A stretch of 64,000 nucleotides of DNA from Serratia liquefaciens. GTDB lineage: Bacteria > Pseudomonadota > Gammaproteobacteria > Enterobacterales > Enterobacteriaceae. The position numbers and the translations under genes are program-made. The stretch's first letter is position 1, and every line of letters begins with the position of its first letter. The stretch lies in NCBI GenBank assembly GCA_012719855.1, contig JAAXZN010000006.1, forward strand, positions 62,001-126,000. Direction: 5' to 3'. The notes under the pieces are model-generated. The model was not told the origin of the DNA. It saw only the letters and a list, made by a program, of their open reading frames with translations, and ran no database searches. Below are positions 50,132 to 60,004 of the stretch, in pieces.

Positions 50132-50680
50132 ATGAAGATAAAACCTGACGATAATTGGCGTTGGTATTTTGACGCCGAACACGATCGGCTAATGCTGGAT
50201 TTAGCCAATGGGATGATCTTCCGCTCGCGCTTTCCTGCCAAAATGTTAACGCCGGATGCTTTCGACGAATGCTCTTTCTGTGTGGACGACGCTGCGCTTT
50301 ATTTTAATTATGAAGAGCAGTGCAAACAGATAAAGCTCAGCCACGAGCAACGCGCCGAACTGGTATTAAATGCCCTGGTGGCCTATCGCTTCCTCAAACC
50401 GCTGATGCCGAAAAGCTGGCATTTCTCGCAGCAACATTATCCATTGCAGCCGAAAAACGGTGAGTTGGCGGCGGTGAAGGTGATGGAGAGCGGCGTTGAA
50501 GCCCGCCTGCTGGTAGTGGAAGCCGGCGACAACGCCAGCCTTTGCCTGCTGGCGCAAAACCAACTCTCCGTGGCCGGCCGTACCATGGTTCTGGGCGATG
50601 CCATCAAAGTGATGCACGATCGCCTTAAACCCTGCGCGCAAGATGAGGCCTCCGCCCCGGCTTACGACAGGGCGGTATAA
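50132..50680 (+). CDS. zapC: Cell division protein ZapC
   Basis: A 182-residue cytosolic protein (E. coli YcbW/ZapC 180) that binds and bundles FtsZ filaments at mid-cell. The N-terminal [13 protein letters not shown] and [11 protein letters not shown] are characteristic of the family. AGAAGG and then ATAAGAC precede the ATG. It follows pyrD as in E. coli and converges on ycbX with only six bases between the two stops. Confidence 0.93.
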   Translation: MKIKPDDNWRWYFDAEHDRLMLDLANGMIFRSRFPAKMLTPDAFDECSFCVDDAALYFNYEEQCKQIKLSHEQRAELVLNALVAYRFLKPLMPKSWHFSQQHYPLQPKNGELAAVKVMESGVEARLLVVEAGDNASLCLLAQNQLSVAGRTMVLGDAIKVMHDRLKPCAQDEASAPAYDRAV

Positions 50681-50686
50681 CGGCGA

Positions 50687-51790
50687 TTACGCCAGCGTCA
50701 AATCGCTTTTTGGAATACAGCTGCAGCAAAGGATGGTGCCATTGTTGGCGACCGCACTTTTCTTCAGCGGTGCCACTTCGCCACTGACCAAGGTTATGCG
50801 ACAACTTCCGCAAATTCCCGCACGGCATGAATAAGGCACGCGCAGCCCTTGCTGTTCCAACTGCTCCAGCAAGATCTGCTGATTATTGCCGGTAAACACC
50901 GTTCCCGCGTATTCGATAGTGACGCTATGTTCACTGTCCTGCGGTGCCTGCACGCTCTCAACAACTTTTCCTGCGCCATAAGGGCGCGGTGGTTTGTTGG
51001 ATAACACTTCCACCGTATCGCCGACGCGGATAATACCGCTGCTGCGCGCCACCATATTCTGGCCAAAATCGATATCGCCGTTGTCCGCCGTGCGGAATTT
51101 CTGCAGGGTGCTCAGGGGTTCGCCGCTCGGGTGCTTGCGGCCACGTTCGGTGCTAACGGTGGTCAACACGCAGCGGCTACAGGGTTTGACCAGATCAAAC
51201 ATCACGTCACCGACGCGGATCACCTGCCAACCGTCTTCGGCCCAGGCTGCCGCACCGGTCACCACCAGATTGGGGCGGAACTGCTCGAGCTTGATGCTGC
51301 CGGGGCAACGCTGCTGCAAATCGTTGAATGAGGCTTCGTTGATCAGCAAATAAGGGTAGCCGTCGGCGAAAGAAAGGGGGATTTCCGGGTGTTTTTTCAC
51401 GCGACGGGTCAGTTCGGGGCCAAGCCAACGCAATTGCACTTCACGCTGGAAATAACCGCTCAGCCAATTGTTAATCGCTGCCGGCGCAATTAAGGCGGTG
51501 AAATGGTTGCCCCAGACTTCGGTCGGTTGCGCCTCAGGGGCGAAATCGCTGAAGCGGATGGCCGCGCTTTCTCCGTCCGGCGCGGTCAGAAATAGCCCAT
51601 CGGGCAGCAGAGCCGGGGTGAACATCACCATTTGCGGATATTGGCGTGCGGTAATAAAGGTGCCATCCGGTTCGGTGATCATAAAGTTACGGTCGAAAGC
51701 CAATCCACTGCTGGAAGCCTGCGCGTGCGAAAGCTGCAAACCACGAAGCGATTTCACCGGATGAACGTAAAGTTTCGAAAGCGTAATCAC
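50687..51790 (-). CDS. ycbX: YcbX, MOSC-domain protein with C-terminal 2Fe-2S ferredoxin
   Basis: A 367-residue protein (E. coli 369) with an N-terminal MOSC beta-barrel domain ([17 protein letters not shown]), a MOSC core, and a C-terminal plant-type ferredoxin domain. The molybdenum-cofactor cysteine is likely in the CSRCVLTTV segment. The iron-sulfur cysteines are in [12 protein letters not shown] and ILCCSC. E. coli YcbX reduces N-hydroxylated bases and helps detoxify 6-hydroxylaminopurine with cofactor from MoeA. It is divergent from rlmL. Confidence 0.94.
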   Translation of the reverse strand: MITLSKLYVHPVKSLRGLQLSHAQASSSGLAFDRNFMITEPDGTFITARQYPQMVMFTPALLPDGLFLTAPDGESAAIRFSDFAPEAQPTEVWGNHFTALIAPAAINNWLSGYFQREVQLRWLGPELTRRVKKHPEIPLSFADGYPYLLINEASFNDLQQRCPGSIKLEQFRPNLVVTGAAAWAEDGWQVIRVGDVMFDLVKPCSRCVLTTVSTERGRKHPSGEPLSTLQKFRTADNGDIDFGQNMVARSSGIIRVGDTVEVLSNKPPRPYGAGKVVESVQAPQDSEHSVTIEYAGTVFTGNNQQILLEQLEQQGLRVPYSCRAGICGSCRITLVSGEVAPLKKSAVANNGTILCCSCIPKSDLTLA

Positions 51791-51831
51791 CCTTATCCCC
51801 GTGCGATTATTAAATAGAAGGGAGCAACTTT

Positions 51832-51859
51832 ATGACAAGCGGTCTGGATTAGCTATAAT
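51832..51859 (+). promoter_or_regulatory. Sigma-70 type promoter of rlmL
   Basis: ATGACA (51832-51837, one mismatch to TTGACA) and TATAAT (51854-51859, perfect) are separated by 16 bp, with a start expected near 51866, about 28 bp before the rlmL ATG. Confidence 0.7.
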
Positions 51860-51893
51860 GCGCAACAATTTTCTTTTTGGTGATAAGTACGAT

Positions 51894-54014
51894 ATGAACT
51901 CTCTGTTTGCCAGCACGGCGCGTGGACTGGAAGAACTGTTAAAAAGCGAACTGGAAGCGCTGGGCGCTCACGCCTGTAAAGTAGTGCAGGGTGGGGTACA
52001 TTTTCAGGGTGACGATCGTCTTCTGTACCAAAGCTTGCTGTGGAGCCGTCTGGCCTCACGTATTTTGCTGCCGCTGAATGAATTCCGCGTGCACAGCGAT
52101 CTGGATCTGTATCTGGGTGTGCAGGCGATCGACTGGACCAGCATTTTCGGCGTGGATAAAACCTTCGCCGTTCACTTCAGCGGCGTGAACGAAGAGATCC
52201 GCAACAGCCAATATGGCGCATTGAAGGTCAAGGACGCCATCGTCGACAGCTTTACGCGCAAGATCGATCAGCGCCCGACGGTAGCCAAACAGCAGCCGGA
52301 TATTCGCGTCAATGTGTTCCTGCAGCGCGATATGGCCAGCGTAGCGCTCGATCTGAGCGGTGAAGGCCTGCATCAACGTGGCTACCGTGATCTGACCGGC
52401 CAAGCACCGCTGAAAGAGAGCCTGGCGGCGGCGATTGTGCAACGTTCCGGCTGGCAGCCGGGAACGCCGATGCTCGATCCTATGTGTGGCTCGGGAACGC
52501 TATTGATCGAAGCGGCGATGATAGCTTCCGATCGCGCGCCGGGTCTGCACCGTCAACATTGGGGCTTTACCGCCTGGAATGGTCACAACGTCGACCTGTG
52601 GCGCGAAGTGATCACCGAAGCGCAGGTGCGCGCACGCCGTGGCTTGCAAGAAACCACCTCGCGTTTCTTCGGTTCTGATATCGATCGTCGGGTGATTGAA
52701 ATGGCGCGCGGCAATGCCCGTCGTGCAGGCGTTGCCGAACTGATTACCTTTAACGTCAACGACGTAGCCAAACTGACTAACCCGCTGCCGGAAGGCCCGA
52801 CCGGCACCGTGGTTTGCAACCCGCCGTACGGCGAGCGTCTGGAAAGTGAACCGGCGCTGATCGCTTTGCACAATATGCTGGGCCGGATCATGAAGAGCGC
52901 ATTCGGCGGCTGGCAGTTGTCATTGTTCAGCGCATCGCCGGAGCTGCTGAGTTGCCTGCAGCTGCGTGCCGAGCGCCAGTTCAAGGCCAAAAACGGTCCG
53001 TTGGACTGCGTGCAGAAAAATTACCAACTGGCGGAGAACCCACAGGGTTCCGGTGGCATTCAGGTGGCGGAAGATTTTGCCAACCGCCTGCGCAAAAACC
53101 TGAAGAAGCTCGACAAGTGGGCCAAACAGCAGGGCATTGAGTGTTATCGCCTGTATGACGCTGACCTGCCGGAATACAACGTGGCGGTGGACCGCTACGG
53201 CAGCAAGGTGGTGGTACAAGAGTATGCGCCGCCGAAAACCATCGATGCGCAGAAAGCACGTCAACGCCTGTTCGATGTGATCAATGCCACGCTGGCGGTG
53301 CTGGAATTGCCGTCCAATCAGCTGATCCTGAAAACCCGTGAGCGCCAGAAAGGCAAAAACCAGTATGAAAAACTGGCACAGAAGGGCGAGTTCCTGCTGG
53401 TGGAAGAGTTCAATGCCAAGCTGTGGGTTAACCTGACGGACTATCTCGATACCGGCCTGTTCCTCGACCACCGCATTGCTCGCCGCATGCTGGGTGAGAT
53501 GAGCAAGGGCAAGGATTTCCTCAACCTGTTCGCCTATACCGGCACCGCCAGCGTGCACGCCGGGTTGGGGGGCGCGCGCAGCACCACCACGGTGGATATG
53601 TCGCGTACCTATCTGGAATGGGCGGAGAAAAATCTGCGCGTTAACGGCCTGACCGGCAAACAGCACAGATTGATCCATGCAGATTGCCTGTCATGGCTGC
53701 AAAATGCCGACGAACAATTCGACGTGATCTTTATCGATCCTCCGACCTTCTCCAACTCCAAGCGGATGGAGAACACTTTTGACGTTCAGCGCGATCACCT
53801 GGTGCTGATGCAAGATTTGAAACGGTTGCTGCGTCGTAACGGGACCATCATGTTCTCGAACAACAAGCGCGGTTTCCAGATGGATATGGCCGGCCTGAGC
53901 GCGCTGGGTCTGGAGGCGAAAGAAATTACCGCCCAGACGCAGTCGCAGGACTTTGCCCGTAACCGTCAAATTCATAACTGCTGGCTGGTTACCCACGCCG
54001 GCGAAGGAAAATAA
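51894..54014 (+). CDS. rlmL: 23S rRNA methyltransferase RlmKL (fused m2G2445 and m7G2069 activities)
   Basis: A 706-residue fused enzyme (E. coli 702). The N-terminal half (RlmL) has a THUMP domain and a methyltransferase with motif [10 protein letters not shown], making m2G2445. The C-terminal half (RlmK) is a second methyltransferase with [11 protein letters not shown], making m7G2069. The start at 51894 ([16 protein letters not shown]) lies downstream of the predicted promoter start; the longer reading frame does not. It is followed by uup after 5 bp. Confidence 0.96.
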   Translation: MNSLFASTARGLEELLKSELEALGAHACKVVQGGVHFQGDDRLLYQSLLWSRLASRILLPLNEFRVHSDLDLYLGVQAIDWTSIFGVDKTFAVHFSGVNEEIRNSQYGALKVKDAIVDSFTRKIDQRPTVAKQQPDIRVNVFLQRDMASVALDLSGEGLHQRGYRDLTGQAPLKESLAAAIVQRSGWQPGTPMLDPMCGSGTLLIEAAMIASDRAPGLHRQHWGFTAWNGHNVDLWREVITEAQVRARRGLQETTSRFFGSDIDRRVIEMARGNARRAGVAELITFNVNDVAKLTNPLPEGPTGTVVCNPPYGERLESEPALIALHNMLGRIMKSAFGGWQLSLFSASPELLSCLQLRAERQFKAKNGPLDCVQKNYQLAENPQGSGGIQVAEDFANRLRKNLKKLDKWAKQQGIECYRLYDADLPEYNVAVDRYGSKVVVQEYAPPKTIDAQKARQRLFDVINATLAVLELPSNQLILKTRERQKGKNQYEKLAQKGEFLLVEEFNAKLWVNLTDYLDTGLFLDHRIARRMLGEMSKGKDFLNLFAYTGTASVHAGLGGARSTTTVDMSRTYLEWAEKNLRVNGLTGKQHRLIHADCLSWLQNADEQFDVIFIDPPTFSNSKRMENTFDVQRDHLVLMQDLKRLLRRNGTIMFSNNKRGFQMDMAGLSALGLEAKEITAQTQSQDFARNRQIHNCWLVTHAGEGK

Positions 54015-54019
54015 TTACT

Positions 54020-55924
54020 ATGTCGTTAATTAGCATGTCCGGTGCCTGGCTGTCATTCAGCGATGCGCCGCTTTTAGATAACACCGAAATTCATATTGAA
54101 GACAACGAACGCGTCTGTCTGGTTGGGCGTAATGGTGCCGGTAAATCAACGCTGCTGAAGATCCTCGGTAAAGAAATTCCGCTGGACGATGGTCGGGTGA
54201 TTTACGAGCAAGATCTGATCGTTGCGCGTCTGCAACAGGATCCACCGCGCAATATCGGCGGGACAGTATTCGATTTCGTGGCCGAGGGCGTGGCTGAGCA
54301 GGCGGAACACCTGAAGGCCTATCACGCGATTTCACACCTGGTGGAAACCGATCCGAGCGAAAAAAACCTGACGCGTATGGCGCAGATTATGGAGATACTC
54401 GATCACCAGGGGCTTTGGCAACTCGACAGCCGCATCAGCGAAGTGCTGTTGCAGCTGGGCCTGAACGGGGACGCGGAGCTTTCCTCGCTTTCCGGCGGTT
54501 GGCTGCGTAAAGCGGCGCTGGGGCGCGCGCTGGTCAGTTCTCCACGCGTATTGCTGCTGGACGAACCGACCAACCACCTGGACATTACCACCATTGACTG
54601 GCTGGAAGGCTTCCTGAAAGAGTTCCAGGGCAGCATCGTGTTCATTTCCCACGACCGTTCCTTTATCCGCAACATGGCGACGCGCATTGTCGATCTCGAC
54701 CGTGGCAAGCTGGTGTCCTGGCCGGGCAATTATGATCTGTATCTGCTGAGCAAAGAAGAAGCGCTGCGGGTAGAAGAGCTGCAAAACGCTGAATTCGACC
54801 GCAAACTGGCGCAGGAAGAAGTGTGGATCCGTCAGGGCATCAAGGCGCGTCGTACGCGTAACGAAGGCCGTGTACGCGCGCTGAAGGCGTTACGTAACGA
54901 GCGTTCAGAACGTCGTGAGGTGATGGGCACCGCCAAAATGCAGGTTGAAGAAGCGGTACGCTCCGGCAAGATTGTGTTCGAGATGGAAGACGTCAATTAT
55001 CAGGTCGGCGGCAAAGTGCTGGTGCGCAATTTCTCCGCCCAGGTGCAGCGCGGCGACAAGATTGCCCTGGTGGGGCCGAACGGCTGCGGCAAAACGACCT
55101 TGCTGAAGCTGATGCTTGGCCAGTTAAAGGCCGACAGCGGTCGCGTACACTGCGGCACCAAGCTTGAAGTGGCCTATTTCGATCAGCACCGCGCAGAACT
55201 GGATCCGGAACGTACGGTGATGGACAACCTGGCAGAAGGCAAGCAGGAAGTGATGGTCAACGGCCGCTCTCGCCACGTGCTGGGCTATTTGCAGGACTTC
55301 CTGTTCCATCCGAAACGCGCCATGACGCCGGTGAAAGCGTTGTCCGGCGGTGAGCGTAACCGTCTGTTGCTGGCCAAGCTGTTCCTGAAGCCAAGTAACT
55401 TGTTGATTCTCGATGAACCAACCAACGATCTTGACGTCGAAACGCTGGAGTTGCTGGAAGAGCTGATCGACGGCTATCAGGGCACCGTGCTGTTGGTAAG
55501 CCACGATCGTCAATTCGTCGACAACTCCGTGACCGAGTGCTGGATCTTTGAAGGCAACGGCGAGATCAGCACCTTCGTAGGCGGTTATTACGATGCGCAC
55601 CACCAGCGCGCAACGGCAAAACCTATCCGTCAGGTCGCGGCGGAACAGAACAAGCCGGCGGCGGAGAAAAAGGCTGAACAGTCCAAGAAACCGGCGGCTA
55701 AACTGAGCTATAACTTGTTACGCGAGCTGGAACAGTTGCCGCAACGCCTTGAACAACTGGAAGCGGAAATTGAAGCGCTGCAGGCGCAAATGAGCGATGC
55801 TGATTTCTTCACGCGTCCTCATAGCGAAACACAGCAGGTGCTGACCGCGCTGGCCACCGCCGAAGGGGCATTGGAAGAAGCCTTCGCCCGTTGGGAAGAG
55901 TTGGAAGCGATGAAGAACGGCTAA
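54020..55924 (+). CDS. uup: ABC-F ATPase Uup
   Basis: A 634-residue soluble ABC-F protein (E. coli 635) with two ATPase domains and no membrane segments. Walker A motifs are GRNGAGKST (36-44) and GPNGCGKTT (near 352), each with an LSGG signature and a DEPTNHLD or DEPTNDLD Walker B. The C-terminal 90 residues are a charged coiled coil that binds DNA in E. coli. Uup lowers transposon precise excision and acts on ribosomes. It is 5 bp after rlmL, so co-transcribed. Confidence 0.95.
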   Translation: MSLISMSGAWLSFSDAPLLDNTEIHIEDNERVCLVGRNGAGKSTLLKILGKEIPLDDGRVIYEQDLIVARLQQDPPRNIGGTVFDFVAEGVAEQAEHLKAYHAISHLVETDPSEKNLTRMAQIMEILDHQGLWQLDSRISEVLLQLGLNGDAELSSLSGGWLRKAALGRALVSSPRVLLLDEPTNHLDITTIDWLEGFLKEFQGSIVFISHDRSFIRNMATRIVDLDRGKLVSWPGNYDLYLLSKEEALRVEELQNAEFDRKLAQEEVWIRQGIKARRTRNEGRVRALKALRNERSERREVMGTAKMQVEEAVRSGKIVFEMEDVNYQVGGKVLVRNFSAQVQRGDKIALVGPNGCGKTTLLKLMLGQLKADSGRVHCGTKLEVAYFDQHRAELDPERTVMDNLAEGKQEVMVNGRSRHVLGYLQDFLFHPKRAMTPVKALSGGERNRLLLAKLFLKPSNLLILDEPTNDLDVETLELLEELIDGYQGTVLLVSHDRQFVDNSVTECWIFEGNGEISTFVGGYYDAHHQRATAKPIRQVAAEQNKPAAEKKAEQSKKPAAKLSYNLLRELEQLPQRLEQLEAEIEALQAQMSDADFFTRPHSETQQVLTALATAEGALEEAFARWEELEAMKNG

Positions 55925-55997
55925 CCGTTGAGATACCGTCCGCGCGCTGCTGCGGGCGGTATTGTCGTACCGGTGAGCGACGTTGTTAAGGAGGATT

Positions 55998-57314
55998 ATG
56001 GTGTGTTCCCACGAGAATCACGAGCAGCACAGTCACGCAACACACGCAAAGCAGCAACAGGACAATCTGATGCTGTGTCCACAATGCGACATGTTGGTGG
56101 CGTTGCCGCCGCTGGCATACGGTTCGAAAGCGGTATGCCCGCGTTGTAAAACGACCCTCAGCTCCCGCTGGCAGGAACCCCGCAAGCGGCCAATCGGCTA
56201 TGCCCTCAGCGCATTGTTTATGCTGCTGCTGGCGAATATTTTCCCGTTTATCAATATGCGCGTTGCCGGTCTCGGTAACGAAATCAAACTGATCCAGATC
56301 CCGCAGGTGATGGTGGCGGAAGACTACGCCAGCATGGCTACGCTGTTTATGGTGTTCGTGCAGTTGATCCCGGCATTCTGCATGGTGGCGATCATTGTGC
56401 TGTGTGCCAGAGTGCGCATGCCCCTTGGCCTGAAAGAGTGGATGGCCAAGATGCTGTTCCAGTTTAAAACCTGGTGCATGGTCGAAATTTTCCTCGCGGG
56501 GGTGCTGGTCAGCTTCGTTAAGCTGATGGTCTATGGCGATATCGGCATCGGCAGCAGCTTTGTGCCTTACTGCCTGTTTTGCCTGCTGCAGGTGCGCGCC
56601 TTCCAGTGTGTGGATCGCCGCTGGCTATGGAATGACATTGAACCGGCGCCGCGGCTCGATCGCCCCATGAAAGTAGGGCACATCGGGTTGCGCCAGGGCT
56701 TGCGCTCTTGCCAATGCTGTACGGCGATTCTGCCGGCGGAGATGACCCATTGCCCGCGTTGCCACACCAAAGGTTATGTCCGTCGCCGCCACAGTGTGCA
56801 ATGGACATTGGCACTGCTTGTTACCTCGATCATGCTGTATATTCCGGCTAATCTGCTGCCTATTATGGTCACCGAGGCGCTGGGCAATAAAATTACTTCT
56901 ACCATCATGGCCGGGGTGATCCTGCTGTGGGGCGAAGGATCTTATCCGGTGGCGATGGTGATCTTTATCGCCAGCATCATGGTGCCTTCGTTGAAAATGT
57001 TGGCGATTGGCTGGTTGTGCTGGGATGCCAACGGCAAGCATAAACCCCGGGCCGACAGCGAAAGGATGCACCTGATTTATGAAGTGGTTGAATTCGTCGG
57101 CCGCTGGTCGATGATCGATGTGTTTGTGATCGCCGTACTTTCGGCGTTGGTACGGATGGGACAATTGATGAGCATTTATCCTGCTACTGGCGCGCTGCTG
57201 TTCGCCATGGTGGTGATCCTCACTATGTTTGCTGCCATGACGTTTGATCCCCGGCTGTCCTGGGATCGCGTAAATGAAACAATAAAAAAGGAGCCGCAAG
57301 GTGACGGAAAATAA
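55998..57314 (+). CDS. pqiA: Intermembrane transport protein PqiA
   Basis: A 438-residue inner-membrane protein (E. coli 417) of the Pqi lipid-transport system. It contains two zinc-ribbon-like modules, CPQC-CPRC near residues 27-55 and CQCC-CPRC near 240-262, each followed by four membrane helices. The N-terminus is extended and rich in His and Gln (MVCSHENHEQHSHATH), which could bind metal. The start at 55998 has AAGGAGG just upstream. It overlaps pqiB by 14 bp. In E. coli the operon responds to SoxRS; no soxbox was seen here. Confidence 0.94.
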   Translation: MVCSHENHEQHSHATHAKQQQDNLMLCPQCDMLVALPPLAYGSKAVCPRCKTTLSSRWQEPRKRPIGYALSALFMLLLANIFPFINMRVAGLGNEIKLIQIPQVMVAEDYASMATLFMVFVQLIPAFCMVAIIVLCARVRMPLGLKEWMAKMLFQFKTWCMVEIFLAGVLVSFVKLMVYGDIGIGSSFVPYCLFCLLQVRAFQCVDRRWLWNDIEPAPRLDRPMKVGHIGLRQGLRSCQCCTAILPAEMTHCPRCHTKGYVRRRHSVQWTLALLVTSIMLYIPANLLPIMVTEALGNKITSTIMAGVILLWGEGSYPVAMVIFIASIMVPSLKMLAIGWLCWDANGKHKPRADSERMHLIYEVVEFVGRWSMIDVFVIAVLSALVRMGQLMSIYPATGALLFAMVVILTMFAAMTFDPRLSWDRVNETIKKEPQGDGK

Positions 57315-58944
57315 TCATAGCGTCGCGGACGTTGAAAAGATCAAGCGCTGGTCGCCGGTGTGGATTATCCCCATCGTCACTGCGCTGATCGGCGCCTGGA
57401 TCCTGTTTTACCATTTCAGCCACCAGGGGCCGCAGGTGACGCTGGTCACCACCACAGCCGAAGGCCTGGAAGCGGGTAAAACCAAAATCACCAGCCGCAG
57501 CGTCGACGTCGGCGTGGTGGAGACCGTGACCCTGAGCGACGACCTGAGCAAGGTGGTGGTGCAGGCCCGGCTAAACTCCGGCATGGAGAAATTGCTGCGC
57601 GAGGATACCGCCTTCTGGGTGGTGAAACCGCAGATTGGCCGTGAAGGCATTTCCGGTCTGGGTACCTTGCTGTCTGGCGCTTACATCGAGCTGCAGCCGG
57701 GCAAAAAAGGCAAAGAGAAAAACGATTACCAACTGCTGGATGCACCGCTGTTGGCTTCTCCGGATGCCAAAGGGTTGCGCATCGTCCTGGACAGCGAAAA
57801 GTCCGGCCAGCTGAATGCCGGCGATCCGGTGCTGTTCCGTGGTTACCGTGTCGGCTCGGTAGAGACCAGCTATTTTGATCCCAAGATGCGCGCCATGCGC
57901 TATCAGCTGTTTGTCTCCGCTCCTTACGATCAACTGGTGACCAGCAACGTTCGCTTCTGGAAAGACAGCGGCGTGGCCTTCGACATGTCCGCGCAGGGCA
58001 TGCGGGTAGAAATGGGGTCCCTGGCTACGCTGTTCAGCGGCGGCGTCAGCTTTGACGTGCCGGACGGTTGGGATCGCGGCGAGCAGGTGAAAGAGAAGAC
58101 GGAATATCAGCTGTTTGATAACCAACGCAGCATCCAGGATTCGCTGTACACCGTGCACAAAGATTACCTGATGTTCTTCTCGGATTCGATTCGCGGCCTG
58201 CAGCCGGGAGCGCCTGTCGAGTTCCGCGGTATCCGTTTGGGGACCGTGGCGCAAGTGCCATTCTACAAAGAGGGCATGATGCAGCGGCTGGATAACGATT
58301 ACCGTATTCCGGTGCTGATCCGCATTGAACCGGATCGTTTCCAGAAGCAGTTGGGCGGTAATTTCGATATTGAAGGCCACCTGAAAGATGCTGAATCACG
58401 CGGTATGCGCGCTTCTCTGAAGTCCGCCAACCTGCTAACCGGCTCCTTGTATATCGATCTGGATTTCTATCCGCAAGAGAAAGCCTGGAAGGGGCCGCGT
58501 GAGCTGTTCGGTTATCCGTTGATGCCGACCACCAGCGGCGGCTTGGCGCAGATCCAACAGAAACTGATGCAGACGTTGGATAAGATCAACTCGATGCCAT
58601 TGAATCCGATGATCAATGAAGCGACCAAAACCCTGGCAGAAAGCCAGAAGACCATGAAGTCGACGCAGCAGACCATGCAATCGTTGAACGACATCATCGC
58701 CAGCAAAGAGATGAAGGCGCTGCCGCAGGATATGCAAAAAACGCTGCAGGAACTGAATCGCAGCATGAAAGGCTTCCAGCCAGGTTCACCGGCCTACAAC
58801 AAGATGGTCGGCGATATGCAACGCCTCGATCAGGTGCTGCGTGAATTGCAGCCCGTGCTGCGCACCCTGAACGAAAAGAGCAACGCGCTGGTATTTGAAG
58901 CCGCGGGCAGTAACGATCCTCAGCCGAAGAAGGCCAACAAATGA
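57301..58944 (+). CDS. pqiB: Intermembrane transport protein PqiB (MCE domains)
   Basis: A 547-residue protein (E. coli 546). One N-terminal membrane helix (about 19-38) is followed by three MCE domains that stack into a hollow tube across the periplasm, then a C-terminal coiled coil (about 430-520). It starts at GTG with AAGGAG about 7 bases upstream. It overlaps pqiA and pqiC. It is thought to carry phospholipids between the two membranes. Confidence 0.95.
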   Translation: MTENNHSVADVEKIKRWSPVWIIPIVTALIGAWILFYHFSHQGPQVTLVTTTAEGLEAGKTKITSRSVDVGVVETVTLSDDLSKVVVQARLNSGMEKLLREDTAFWVVKPQIGREGISGLGTLLSGAYIELQPGKKGKEKNDYQLLDAPLLASPDAKGLRIVLDSEKSGQLNAGDPVLFRGYRVGSVETSYFDPKMRAMRYQLFVSAPYDQLVTSNVRFWKDSGVAFDMSAQGMRVEMGSLATLFSGGVSFDVPDGWDRGEQVKEKTEYQLFDNQRSIQDSLYTVHKDYLMFFSDSIRGLQPGAPVEFRGIRLGTVAQVPFYKEGMMQRLDNDYRIPVLIRIEPDRFQKQLGGNFDIEGHLKDAESRGMRASLKSANLLTGSLYIDLDFYPQEKAWKGPRELFGYPLMPTTSGGLAQIQQKLMQTLDKINSMPLNPMINEATKTLAESQKTMKSTQQTMQSLNDIIASKEMKALPQDMQKTLQELNRSMKGFQPGSPAYNKMVGDMQRLDQVLRELQPVLRTLNEKSNALVFEAAGSNDPQPKKANK

Positions 58945-59498
58945 TGAAATGGATTCCGGTAGCCCTGGCGTTGGTACTCAGCGCCTGTAGCAGCACCCCA
59001 CAGAAAACCTACTACCAACTGCCGGCGCTGGGGGCGCCGACACAGGTGAGCGGCGGTGAGACTTCTCGCCAACTGTGGTTGGAACACGTCACCGTGGCGG
59101 ATTATCTGGCGCAGAACGGCGTGGTTTATCAGACCAATGATGTGCAGTATGTCATTGCCCAGAATAACCTGTGGGCCAGCCCGCTCGATCAGCAACTGCA
59201 GCAAACGTTGGTCACCAACCTGAGCAGCGCATTGCCGGGTTGGGTGGTGTCTTCCCAGCCGATGAGCAGCGATCAGGACGTGTTGAACGTGACGGTCAGC
59301 GGTTTCCATGGTCGTTTTGATGGCAAGGCAATCATTCGTGGCGAATGGGTGCTGAGCCATCAAGGCAAGCTGACCAAACGGCCATTCAGCCTGGAGCTGA
59401 AACAGGGCGAGGATGGTTACGATGCGCTGGTCCGTACGTTGGCGCAAGGCTGGCAGCAAGAGGCACAGTCCATCGCCTCACAGGCCGGTCGTTTTTAG
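58941..59498 (+). CDS. pqiC: Outer-membrane lipoprotein PqiC
   Basis: A 185-residue lipoprotein (E. coli YmbA/PqiC, 187). The signal peptide ends in the lipobox LSAC at residues 14-17; the residues after the cysteine are SSTP, with no Asp at +2, so sorting to the outer membrane is expected. It forms the outer end of the PqiB tube. It overlaps pqiB by 4 bp and is followed by a strong terminator. Confidence 0.94.
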   Translation: MMKWIPVALALVLSACSSTPQKTYYQLPALGAPTQVSGGETSRQLWLEHVTVADYLAQNGVVYQTNDVQYVIAQNNLWASPLDQQLQQTLVTNLSSALPGWVVSSQPMSSDQDVLNVTVSGFHGRFDGKAIIRGEWVLSHQGKLTKRPFSLELKQGEDGYDALVRTLAQGWQQEAQSIASQAGRF

Positions 59499-59522
59499 TC
59501 ATAATTTGGACTAAAAAGGTCT

Positions 59523-59580
59523 AATCCCTTCCGATGAAAAATATTAAAACTTTTCGTCGGGAGGGATTTTTATTTTATTT
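59523..59580 (+). terminator. Long-stem terminator after pqiC
   Basis: An 18-bp stem (59523-59540 with 59551-59568, two G-U pairs) with a 10-base AT loop leads into TTTATTTTATTT. It ends the pqiABC transcript and insulates rmf. Confidence 0.9.
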
Positions 59581-59769
59581 CAATTGGTTAACCTCTTTCC
59601 CGGCATATCAGCCACTTAGCAAATTCTGCGTGTGTAGCTCACAAATATGACATTGGCGTGAATTTTGCGCATTGATCTTCCCTTCATTTAGCGCTATTGC
59701 TTATACGTGGCTGCACAAAAAGCAGCCATTGTTTTCTTTCCACCAGACCAAATATGAGGGAAACGAGGC

Positions 59770-59940
59770 ATGAAGAGACAGAAACGCGATCGTCTGGAAA
59801 GGGCGCATTCTAGAGGTTATCAGGCAGGTATTTTAGGGCGTTCGAGGGAATATTGTCCCTACCAATCATCTGTGGACGCCCGGTCTCAATGGCTGGGAGG
59901 TTGGCGAGAAGCCATGGAGGACAGGGCTGTGACCGCTTAA
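59770..59940 (+). CDS. rmf: Ribosome modulation factor
   Basis: A 56-residue basic protein (E. coli 55) beginning MKRQKRDRLERAHSRGYQAG and containing SQWLGGWREAM. It binds 30S near the mRNA exit and drives formation of inactive 100S ribosome dimers in stationary phase. The ATG at 59770 is preceded by GAGGGAAACGAGG. It has its own upstream region of 190 bp after the pqiC terminator; I could not fix its promoter. The terminator follows 27 bp after the stop. Confidence 0.95.
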   Translation: MKRQKRDRLERAHSRGYQAGILGRSREYCPYQSSVDARSQWLGGWREAMEDRAVTA

Positions 59941-59966
59941 GCGGCTCCCTGTCAAAAAAAAGGAAT

Positions 59967-59997
59967 AACCTCCGCTCCAGGCGGAGGTTTTTGTTTA
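59967..59997. terminator. Terminator between rmf and the fabF-like gene
   Basis: AACCTCCGC/GCGGAGGTT around TCCAG, followed by TTTTGTTT on the right. On the left the complementary strand reads ATTCCTTTTTTTT, so it can also end the leftward fabF-like transcript. Confidence 0.85.
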
Positions 59998-60004
59998 AAC
60001 AGCC

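Noticed and set aside
59620-59660. CRP-like sequence (GTGTAGCTCACA) upstream of rmf
   Set aside because: Only the TCACA half-site fits; the other half and the spacing do not, although rmf is known to respond to CRP in E. coli.
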